A DNA stretch of 64,000 nt, taken from the NCBI GenBank assembly GCA_031963465.1, contig JASSUG010000001.1, positions 248,001 to 312,000 on the forward strand. Direction: 5' to 3'. Positions within the stretch are counted from its first letter, which is position 1, and the number at the start of each line of letters is the position of its first letter. This document shows positions 44,677 to 51,798 of the stretch, in pieces. A model generated the notes under the pieces. It had not been told where the DNA came from. It saw only the letters and a program-made list of their open reading frames with translations, and made no database searches. Both the position numbers and the translations under genes were made by a program. This DNA is from Mycoavidus cysteinexigens_B. Lineage in GTDB: Bacteria; Pseudomonadota; Gammaproteobacteria; Burkholderiales; Burkholderiaceae.

Positions 44677-45618
44677 TTACTCCAAATTTTGTATCTGTTC
44701 GCGCATTTGCTCGATTAAAAGCTTCAGTGACATGGCGGTATCGGCCAGTTCCTTAGCGGCAGCTTTTGAGCCAAGTGTGTTGGCTTCCCGGTTGAGCTCT
44801 TGCATCATGAAATCAAGCCGCTTGCCCACGCGGCCACCTTGCTGGGTTATGCGTCTGGTCTCGTTTAAATGAGCGGATAGGCGCGACAATTCTTCATTGA
44901 TATCAATGCGAATGCCGTAAATGGTCATTTCCTGCCGTATGCGCTCGGCAGTTTCTTCTGGCGAGACCAGCGCCGGCGCATTGCCTGCGGTGGCCAGTCC
45001 AAGCGCTTCTTGTAGACGTTCGACAATCTTCTGTTGGTGTTTGGCCATTAATTCTGGCACCCAAGGCGTAATTTGACTGACAATGCTCTCCATCTCAGCC
45101 ACTTTGTCAAGCAGCATGGCTGCAAGTTGCGCGCCTTCGCGTGCGCGCATGCTGATTAATTCGTGGAGGGCTTGCTGCGCGCATTTGATCACAGTAGCGC
45201 TCAAACTATCTGCCATTTGAGCACTACCGCTCCGTTTACTCAGTACGCCAGGCCAATGCAAAATCTCGTTAGTTGTCAGCCGTCCCGCTGCTGGAAAGCG
45301 GCGCAATATCTCAGGTTCAAGTAAAGCGAGTTGTTCTAGCGCATCATGATTAAGCGCATTGATTGTAGGAAGTATTTCACTGCGCTGTAGATTGATGCGA
45401 ATCTCGACTTTGCCGCGGCCTAATTTTTGTGTCAGCATTTCGCGCAAAATGGGTTCACTGGCGCGCACATCATCGGGGATGCGGAAATTGAGATCCAGAA
45501 ACCGCGAGTTAACGGTGCGCAACTCAACCGATACACTCGTTGGTGGATCACCACTGTCCGCTACAATAGGAACTTCATGTGTAGCGTTGGCATAGCCGGT
45601 CATGCTATAAATCATCAT
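44677..45618 (-). CDS. yicC: YicC-family endoribonuclease
   Basis: YicC proteins are stress-linked endoribonucleases. The family start MTGYA lies in MMIYSMTGYANATHEVP, so the ATG at 45618 is chosen over the longer frame. The N-terminal domain has ELRTVNSRFLDLNFRIPDD and the C-terminal DUF1732 part has GKRLDFMMQELNREANTLGSK-like sequence with AAKELADTAMSLKLLIEQMR. About 313 residues, normal. Divergent from rph, the usual neighbour. Confidence 0.93.
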   Translation of the reverse strand: MMIYSMTGYANATHEVPIVADSGDPPTSVSVELRTVNSRFLDLNFRIPDDVRASEPILREMLTQKLGRGKVEIRINLQRSEILPTINALNHDALEQLALLEPEILRRFPAAGRLTTNEILHWPGVLSKRSGSAQMADSLSATVIKCAQQALHELISMRAREGAQLAAMLLDKVAEMESIVSQITPWVPELMAKHQQKIVERLQEALGLATAGNAPALVSPEETAERIRQEMTIYGIRIDINEELSRLSAHLNETRRITQQGGRVGKRLDFMMQELNREANTLGSKAAAKELADTAMSLKLLIEQMREQIQNLE

Positions 45619-45776
45619 TGTGCTCGCTAGATATTGCAACGCCATCTAAATAACGGCGAGAAAATTCATTTTAACTAGGTCAAGGGTAGAGTACCGTATT
45701 CTAAAGGATATACGTTTCCTTTATCCTTGGTATCAACGCGCTTAGGCCGCGTAGCAGTATATAATGTTGGCGCTCT

Positions 45777-46517
45777 ATGAATGGATTATCACTACGGCCG
45801 GATGGCCGCTCCCCTGGTCAAATGCGTGAAGTACGCATCACCCGCGATTACACAAAACATGCCGAAGGTTCGGTATTGGTTGAATTTGGTCATACCAAAG
45901 TGATTTGTACGGCGAGCGTCGCTGAGCGAGTGCCAGAATTTTTGCGCGGACAAGATCAAGGTTGGCTCACCGCTGAATACGGCATGTTGCCGCGCGCGAC
46001 CCATACACGTAGCGAGCGCGAGGCAGCACGCGGCAAACAGACCGGCCGCACCCAGGAAATCCAGCGCTTAATTGGCCGTGCGTTACGTGCAGCATTTGAC
46101 CTTAAAAAGCTGGGTGCGCGTACGCTGCATATCGATTGCGATGTGATTCAGGCGGATGGGGGCACCCGCACGGCGAGTATTACTGGTGCTTTTGTAGCTG
46201 CGCACGATGCGATAACCCAGCTACTGACAAGCCGGCGGATTGCGCTGTCGCCCATCACGGATTGGGTAGCTGCGGTGTCAGTTGGGATTGTCAATGGCGT
46301 GCCTGTGCTCGATCTGAACTATGATGAAGACGCGCAATGTGGCACCGATATGAACGTCGTGATGAACGGCCAAGGTCATTTCGTCGAAGTCCAAGGCACC
46401 GCCGAGGGCATTGCTTTCTCGCGAGTAGAAATGAATCAATTGCTTGATCTGGCGCAAACCGGTATCGCAAGTCTCATCACAAAACAAAGAGAAGCGTTGG
46501 GACTCGATGTTGCATAA
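45777..46517 (+). CDS. rph: ribonuclease PH
   Basis: Phosphorolytic 3' exonuclease that trims tRNA precursors. Motifs are LRPDGRSPGQMREV, SVLVEFGHTKVICTASV, YGMLPRATHTRSEREAARGK, and DCDVIQADGGTRTASITGAF. It has 246 residues, normal. TATAAT lies at 45760-45765, only 11 bases before the ATG, with no ribosome site between. Overlaps rdgB by 11 bases. Confidence 0.96.
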   Translation: MNGLSLRPDGRSPGQMREVRITRDYTKHAEGSVLVEFGHTKVICTASVAERVPEFLRGQDQGWLTAEYGMLPRATHTRSEREAARGKQTGRTQEIQRLIGRALRAAFDLKKLGARTLHIDCDVIQADGGTRTASITGAFVAAHDAITQLLTSRRIALSPITDWVAAVSVGIVNGVPVLDLNYDEDAQCGTDMNVVMNGQGHFVEVQGTAEGIAFSRVEMNQLLDLAQTGIASLITKQREALGLDVA

Positions 46518-47133
46518 AGCTGCCCAGGTGGTGTTAGCGTCAAACAATGCCAATAAGCTGCGTGAATTTACCGCGCTGTTGGCGCAAGCGGGACTTAAAT
46601 TAGTGCCGCAAAATGAGCTTGGTGTAACAGAAGCGGCAGAACCCTACCTAACCTTTGTTGAAAATGCGCTGGCTAAAGCACGCCATGCTGCGCGTGCAAG
46701 CGGCCTGGCTGCGTTAGCGGATGATTCCGGTTTATGTGTGCATGCACTGCAGGGTGCGCCTGGCGTGCATTCAGCTCGATTTGCGCAACGCGCGGGTGGC
46801 GCTAAAACGGATGCGGCCAATAACGCATTGTTACTCAGCGAGCTTGAGTCGTATCGCGACCGGCGTGCGCATTACACGTGTGTCTTAGTCTATGTCGCAC
46901 ACGAGCATGACCCTGAGCCCATCATCGTTGAAGCACGCTGGTACGGTGAAATTGCAACCGCCGCGCGCGGCACACATGGTTTTGGATATGATCCACTTTT
47001 TTATCTGCCAGAACTCGGACAAACCGCAGCTGAATTAGACCCAACGATTAAAAACACCATCAGTCATCGTGCCCTCGCGAGTGCGCGCTTATTGCTGCGT
47101 CTCAAAAATGAAGGCATTGAGAGCGCGCTATGA
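46507..47133 (+). CDS. rdgB: dITP/XTP pyrophosphatase (RdgB/HAM1)
   Basis: Removes non-canonical purine nucleotides such as dITP and XTP. The family start VVLASNNANKLREFTALL puts the ATG at 46507 rather than 63 bases upstream inside rph. TFVENALAKARHAA, LADDSGLCVHALQGAPGVHSAR and GFGYDPLFYLPE are all present. 208 residues, normal. The stop overlaps the hemW start (ATGA). Confidence 0.96.
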   Translation: MLHKAAQVVLASNNANKLREFTALLAQAGLKLVPQNELGVTEAAEPYLTFVENALAKARHAARASGLAALADDSGLCVHALQGAPGVHSARFAQRAGGAKTDAANNALLLSELESYRDRRAHYTCVLVYVAHEHDPEPIIVEARWYGEIATAARGTHGFGYDPLFYLPELGQTAAELDPTIKNTISHRALASARLLLRLKNEGIESAL

Positions 47134-48371
47134 GCTTAGATTTAAGCTCGGTCAAGCCCGTTGTTATAAGCTTGCCAACCGCGCAGCGTAGTGTCGTCGC
47201 TCCGCTGTTCGCGCCGGGGCGGATTCAACTGGCTGCCTTGCCACCGCTCTCGCTCTATGTCCATTTTCCATGGTGCGTTAAAAAATGTCCCTACTGCGAT
47301 TTTAATTCGCATGAATGGAAGGGGACGGGCGAGTTTCCAGAGGAGGCCTATCTTGATGCGCTCTGTGCGGATCTCGAGCATGCGTTGCCACTGATCTGGG
47401 GGCGGCCGGTTCATTCGATATTTATTGGCGGCGGCACGCCCAGCCTCTTGTCGGCAGCAGGCCTTGATCGCTTGTTAGCAGATGTACGTGCGCGCTTGCC
47501 GCTGGTGCCAGATGCGGAAATTACATTAGAAGCGAATCCTGGCACATTTGAGGCTGAGAAATTTAGCCAATTTCGCGCCAGTGGCGTCAACCGTTTATCG
47601 ATTGGGATCCAAAGTTTCAATGGCGCCCACCTGACTGCGCTTGGCCGCATTCATGATGCGCAGCAAGCACGGCGGGCCATCGAAATTGCGCAACGTGTAT
47701 TTGGTAACTTTAACCTTGATTTAATGTTTGCGCTGCCAGACCAAACCCTAGAGGAGTGCCGCGCAGATCTAGAAACAGCGCTCTCTTATAGCCCGCTCCA
47801 TCTTTCTCTGTATCAGCTAACGCTTGAACCTAACACACGCTTTGCCAAATACCCGCCCAGCTTACCTAATGATGACCTCTGCGCGGATATGCAGGAGTGG
47901 ATTCAAATGAGGATGCGTGAGGCGGGCTATCTTCAGTACGAAGTCTCCGCCTATGCGAAGCCAGGCCAATTCTGTCGACACAATCTGAATTATTGGCGTT
48001 TTGGTGATTATCTGGGCATTGGCGCCGGCGCGCATAGCAAATTATCTTTTCCAGAGCGAATCATCCGGCAAGTAAGGTATAAGCATCCAGCGACCTATCT
48101 TACGCAATGCAAGCAAGCGCTTCCCGTACAGGAAGAACATGAGGTGCGTACTCATGACCTGCCATTTGAATTTATGTTGAACGCATTGCGCTTGCCGGAA
48201 GGCTTTCCAGTCTATCGTTTTATTGAGCGTACGGGCTTGCCGCTCAGCACCATCGAGGCGCCATTGCGTGAGGCCGAAGCACGCGGGCTACTGCTGCGTG
48301 ACCATGAAACGATTGCACCAACGCCACTTGGTCGGCGTTTTTTAAATGATTTACAGAGTTTGTTTTTATGA
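47130..48371 (+). CDS. hemW: radical SAM heme chaperone HemW
   Basis: Heme chaperone of the coproporphyrinogen-III oxidase-like group. The cluster site CVKKCPYCDFNSH (CX3CX2C) follows LSLYVHFPW. GGGTPSLL, GIQSFN and the C-terminal HemW domain are present. The second Cys-rich signature of true HemN is absent. 413 residues, with a short N-terminal extension. ATGA overlap with rdgB; tRNA-Ser follows. Confidence 0.94.
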   Translation: MSLDLSSVKPVVISLPTAQRSVVAPLFAPGRIQLAALPPLSLYVHFPWCVKKCPYCDFNSHEWKGTGEFPEEAYLDALCADLEHALPLIWGRPVHSIFIGGGTPSLLSAAGLDRLLADVRARLPLVPDAEITLEANPGTFEAEKFSQFRASGVNRLSIGIQSFNGAHLTALGRIHDAQQARRAIEIAQRVFGNFNLDLMFALPDQTLEECRADLETALSYSPLHLSLYQLTLEPNTRFAKYPPSLPNDDLCADMQEWIQMRMREAGYLQYEVSAYAKPGQFCRHNLNYWRFGDYLGIGAGAHSKLSFPERIIRQVRYKHPATYLTQCKQALPVQEEHEVRTHDLPFEFMLNALRLPEGFPVYRFIERTGLPLSTIEAPLREAEARGLLLRDHETIAPTPLGRRFLNDLQSLFL

Positions 48372-48399
48372 GCCCATGCGTTACAATAGCGTCCTCTTT

Positions 48400-48489
48400 G
48401 GAGATGTGGCCGAGTGGTTGAAGGCAGCTGACTTGAAATCAGCCGTACGGGCGACCGTACCGTGGGTTCGAATCCTACCATCTCCGCCA
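48400..48489 (+). tRNA. tRNA-Ser (TGA)
   Basis: Acceptor arms GGAGATG and CATCTCC, discriminator G, encoded CCA, a long variable arm (TACGGGCGACCGTA) and T-loop GGGTTCGAATCCTA. The anticodon loop CTTGAAA gives TGA, serine. It is 90 bases. Its 3' end is duplicated at 51338-51364. Confidence 0.96.
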
Positions 48490-48516
48490 AAAATTTCCTT
48501 ATATTACAACAACTTA

Positions 48517-48807
48517 TCACTCTAGATTGCTTCTTTTGGGACAAATCTGGGGCAAATTCGTTTCAAGGCTTGATTCAAGTCGTGCCATTTCTAAGTCGTT
48601 TTGCGCGCTGTCTAGCCACTTCGCATAAGTGCGCAGGAACATTTCGATACTGTGCCCAAGCTGTCGCGCGCAAAAAGCGGGAGTCATGCCGGCCATAAGC
48701 ATCATCGTGGCGTAGGTATGTTGCATGTTGTAAGGGCGTCGATAGCGGGTGCCCAGGCGCTCAAGGCAGGGTATCCAGTAGTTACGCCGGAAGACTTGCT
48801 CACTCTT
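48517..48807 (-). pseudogene. tyrosine recombinase (phage-type integrase) C-terminal remnant
   Basis: Open from a stop at 48808-48810 to TGA at 48517, 96 codons. It contains RRPYNMQHTYATMMLMAGM and the ARQLGHSIEMFLRTYAKWL segment, matching the last third of tyrosine recombinases with the H-x-x-x box, GH and catalytic Tyr region. The N-terminal two-thirds are missing. It points towards the tRNA-Ser end, as integrases at tRNA genes commonly do. Confidence 0.8.
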
Positions 48808-48821
48808 CTAAGGCGCACCGT

Positions 48822-49223
48822 GTTCAGGGACGACCCACCTCAGTATTAGAAAATGGTGCTCGTACTGTTTATAGCTTCTTCGCTAAAGCCGTAACGTATC
48901 CCTTGCTATTTGCTATCGGGATAACGACCACTTCTTGGACTGATTTAATGGCAGCTTTCAACTTAGCTAACATCATTACAATTTTAGTAACGGTCTTTAC
49001 GCTTACTACAGTTGGTTTTTTTGTAGGCAAATGGATAGGTTTATACCCAATTGAAAGCGCTCTTATTAATACTTGTCACAGTGGCATGGGCGGTGTTGGT
49101 GATATTGCAATTCTGACTTCCGCCCACCGTTTGGAACTGATGCCGTTTGCGCAAATAGCAACTCGCCAAGGGGGAGCAATCACTATTACTGCCGCTATTC
49201 TCTTGCTTGGGCTGCTTTCGTAG
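48822..49223 (+). pseudogene. 2-hydroxycarboxylate transporter C-terminal remnant (CitS/MleP family)
   Basis: The open frame begins near VENG-like codons without a start and reads FFAKAVTYPLLFAIGI, then membrane spans, then INTCHSGMGGVGDIAILTSA and ELMPFAQIATRQGGAI, which are family motifs of citrate/malate transporters. Only about the last 130 residues remain. The 5' end abuts the integrase remnant; the junction is at about 48808-48822. Confidence 0.75.
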
Positions 49224-49255
49224 AGACCGATGGCCAGCTTATCTATGCTCAAATT

Positions 49256-49443
49256 CCTTGATTTTGCTCCCCCCTTCACCTAGCATAAATTTATGGCTAC
49301 CTTGGAAGAAAAATAATTATCTTATATTGTTTATATTTTATTTTTTTAAAGTTATAAATAACTAATTTTAATTAGCTAATAGCCATTCGTTAAGTCATTT
49401 AAATTGAGGATTTGTTCTAATCTTTTAGTTCAAGGAGCCAATA
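49256..49443 (+). promoter_or_regulatory. conserved AT-rich leader of cassette copy 2
   Basis: Aligns over its full length with 27716-27908, starting at the shared CTTGATTTTG and ending at TTTAGTTCAAGGAG. The homology begins 33 bases after the transporter remnant's stop, which marks the left edge of the cassette. Confidence 0.6.
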
Positions 49444-50217
49444 ATGGGTGCAGTCGAAAGCGTTCTTCGTGAAGTAGAGAAAGTGACGATAAGGCCTATA
49501 GGGGAAGTTGCACGGGGCGTTGAGAAGGTGACAATAAGGCCCTTAGGAGAAGTCGCGCGGGGTGTCGAGAAAGTGACAATAAGACCTTTAGGAGAAATTG
49601 CCCGTGAACTGGAGAAAGTGACAATAAGACCTCTAGGGGAGGCCACACGTGGCATAGAGAAAGTGACGATACGACCCTTAGGGGCAATTGCGCATGAATT
49701 GGAAAAATCATTAGCCAGACCTTTAGGGAGCATTGCAAGTAAAACTGTGTTGCTATTGGAACGGCTGATAGAGATAGTCGAACAAGAATCATCTATGGAG
49801 CCGAACACAGATCTGCACGCCAGGCGAGAAAATTTAAACAGAATGGCAGAAGACATAGTGCAAGTAGAGCGAGAGGTAAACGAGGCCGTATTAGCAACGC
49901 CCGCGACTGACGAAGATCGTTTAAGGGTTTTCGGTGAATGTGGCAGAGTAAATAGCCAGATTGGGCATAACATCGGGCGACTGCAAAATAACGTAGCACT
50001 TGCTCAAACTAACGCAGAACTTTTTCAAGTTAACTCGGGACTTGTTCAAACCAACGAAGAGCTTGCATCCGAAAATCAGAATCTTAGAGACCAGTTAAAC
50101 CTTACGCAAGCTAGACTTCGGGATGCTTTAGTAGATGGAAATAATACTGGTCAGACAGACGTTATTTATGAGGATGAGGATGATAATGATTTCGTTCCTC
50201 CGGAATATTTTCCCTAA
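49444..50217 (+). CDS. 15-residue-repeat / coiled-coil protein, cassette copy 2 (unknown family)
   Basis: 257 residues, closely related to the protein at 27909-28757. It begins with the same MGAVESVLREVEKVTIRP, has six 15-residue units (residues 7-96), the IASKTVLLLERLIEIVEQ hinge, and an Asn/Gln/Glu-rich coiled-coil half (TNEELASENQNLRDQLN). The tail is acidic (EDEDDNDF). The repeats are most similar between copies; the C-terminal half is more diverged. AAGGAG precedes the ATG. No signal peptide. Lies on the tRNA-Ser island with its own lipoprotein partner 64 bases downstream. Confidence 0.85.
   Translation: MGAVESVLREVEKVTIRPIGEVARGVEKVTIRPLGEVARGVEKVTIRPLGEIARELEKVTIRPLGEATRGIEKVTIRPLGAIAHELEKSLARPLGSIASKTVLLLERLIEIVEQESSMEPNTDLHARRENLNRMAEDIVQVEREVNEAVLATPATDEDRLRVFGECGRVNSQIGHNIGRLQNNVALAQTNAELFQVNSGLVQTNEELASENQNLRDQLNLTQARLRDALVDGNNTGQTDVIYEDEDDNDFVPPEYFP
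49462..49731 (+). repeat. six 45-bp tandem repeats in cassette copy 2
   Basis: Six units of consensus [VI]AR-x-[VLI]EKVTIRPLGE. The last one (HELEKSLARPLGS) is diverged in the same way as the last unit of copy 1, so units were gained or lost internally. Confidence 0.95.
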
Positions 50218-50222
50218 ATCAA

Positions 50223-50240
50223 TTTATTTTTTAAAATAAA
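50223..50240 (+). repeat. intercistronic hairpin in cassette copy 2
   Basis: Arms TTTATTTT and AAAATAAA with a 2-base centre, directly after the repeat gene. It corresponds in position to the stronger hairpin at 28764-28795 but has a different sequence. Confidence 0.5.
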
Positions 50241-50281
50241 TAAAGTGATTTTGTAAATAATAAATTTCAATTTAAATAGCA

Positions 50282-50973
50282 ATGCGGCCTATTTTAATTT
50301 CAATAATACTATTTATTTCTCCTTTTGTAGGTTGTGGGAGTGATACTCAGGAGATTGATAACCCTAATTTTCCAAGGCAGCCGCTGGCGATTGAAATAAA
50401 TAAAGGATCGGTAAAATCTTTAGAAGATATTAGAAATGACCTAGCTAAAGTAAGAGTTGATTGTTGGGATGCTGTGTGCGATGAGACAGATTCTTTAGGA
50501 AATATTGCGCTTGATTTTGAAAAATCACTTATAAAACCGCTTGGGGAATTTGCAAGTAGAGCTGTTCTTCTGGATAAATTTTTAATAATGGTCGTTAAGC
50601 GTGGCTTGCATACAAAAGACGATGAAAATATTGTGGATAAAATATTTGATGATGCGCACCAACTCAAAATAGAAATAAATCAAGCAATATCGGTAACGCC
50701 AAAGATTGAGGTAAACATTCTAAATTTCCTAAATAGAATGAGCATAACTGCTGATGGTATTATAAATAATGCAGAAAGCCTTTATAAAGTAAAAGTAGAT
50801 TTTATTAAAAATCGAAATAGACTTCTTAAAAGTAATGCCTATCTTACTCAGCGTAATTTGCAAATTTATAGAGATAACGTCAACCTTGTGCGCGAGCAAA
50901 AAAACTTCGATATGATTTAGCTTTGGTGAAAGCTAAAAAATTATTGAAAGAACTTATAGATTCATTTAGTTAA
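50282..50973 (+). CDS. cassette lipoprotein, copy 2, with a 3' frameshift
   Basis: The frame from ATG 50282 stops at 50920 (212 residues, ending NFDMI). The signal peptide MRPILISIILFISPFVGC has a lipobox-like FVGC. Two degenerate repeat units (DLAKVRVDCWDA, DFEKSLIKPLGE), LLDKFLIMVVKRG and a coiled-coil end follow, as in copy 1. After a run of seven A at 50898-50904 the alternate frame reads RYDLALVKAKKLLKELIDSFS and stops at 50973, which matches the copy 1 end SDLLTATKLMYELIRKLS. One missing A would explain the break. Either a real mutation, slippage site or sequencing error. Confidence 0.75.
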
Positions 50974-51337
50974 ATATATCTTTTAGACGGCATGACATTA
51001 AATCAATCAGTACACTGCCTACGAAGCTCTGTATTACTCTAAATCTATCAATTTCTCGCCTATGGGCATCTCGTTATACACAAGTCCACTTAGCTTTATT
51101 TGGGAAGGCTTTGCGGCCTTTAGATGAATCAATCGGGTGTCCGTCAAGCATAGTAAGGCACTCTCCGCGCTCCATGCTACGTGTGCACAGTACGACCAGA
51201 AACCTAGATTGTCAGTGAGCATGAACAAGCGTCATAGCTTGGGACAAATGAGGGGAAAACAGGGAGATATAAGGGCGTGGAGCCTTGCAAAATCAAGGCA
51301 TTCAATCCCTACCACCCCCTATATTCCCCTATGTAAT

Positions 51338-51364
51338 GGGTTCGAATCCTACCATCCTCCGCCA
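51338..51364 (+). repeat. duplicated tRNA-Ser 3' end (right attachment-like site)
   Basis: GGGTTCGAATCCTACCATC is identical to the tRNA-Ser T-arm/acceptor, followed by an extra C and TCCGCCA. It closes the island that begins at the tRNA. The flanking 50974-51337 has no supported gene. Confidence 0.8.
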
Positions 51365-51798
51365 CTTACCTTCAGCAGCAGTCAATAAAGTCCTCTTAAA
51401 ATTAACCGAGAAGCTTTGTAAAATAAAGGATTAACGGGGGATTTATCCCCTCAAGCTCCAATCAAAAACAACGCAATCTGATCCAAGTACACAGAGACCT
51501 TGTAGGTATCCGTAAATGAGGTGTAGTCGTCCGCCGTAATAGTCACGCAAATGACTTTTTACGAATCGTAGTCTGCCTCTTCTCGGATGAGTTTGGCGGT
51601 CATATCTCTCTCAGCCTGAAGCAGTAGCTACCATCCCTCAGTTCTGCAGATTGGGCTTCGATTGATTGGGCTTCGATTGATTGGAAAAGAGCCCAAAGGA
51701 ATGTGAGGATCGTGCAGCACCGCTTAGCGAAGGCAACACAAGAGGGCAACTGTCAGATCAAATCGCGACTAGTACAATTCATCGTTATTTGTAACTCC
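51365..51798. other. gene-poor stretch with small tandem repeats and fragments
   Basis: No full gene is seen. On the minus strand 51610-51460 has short frames (MTAKLIREEADYDS, stop; then DDYTSFTDTYKVSVYLDQIA) that may be a broken gene. A 15-bp unit, ATTGGGCTTCGATTG, occurs twice in tandem at 51650-51679 and begins a third time. Confidence 0.4.

Larger units (their letters stand above)
48464..51364. mobile_element. decayed integrative island in tRNA-Ser (2.9 kb)
   Basis: The tRNA-Ser 3' end GGGTTCGAATCCTACCATC and TCCGCCA (48464-48489) recurs at 51338-51364 with one inserted C. Between these direct repeats lie the C-terminal part of a tyrosine recombinase next to the tRNA, a transporter remnant, and cassette copy 2. 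This is the layout of a small integrated element after most of it was lost. Integrase action is ruled out by truncation. Confidence 0.75.

Noticed and set aside
49425..49973. 182-residue antisense frame over cassette copy 2
   Set aside because: Same explanation: repeats without stops in the opposite frame.
51034..51228. 64-residue minus-strand frame in the gap after cassette copy 2
   Set aside because: No recognisable domain and no convincing ribosome site; kept as unknown.
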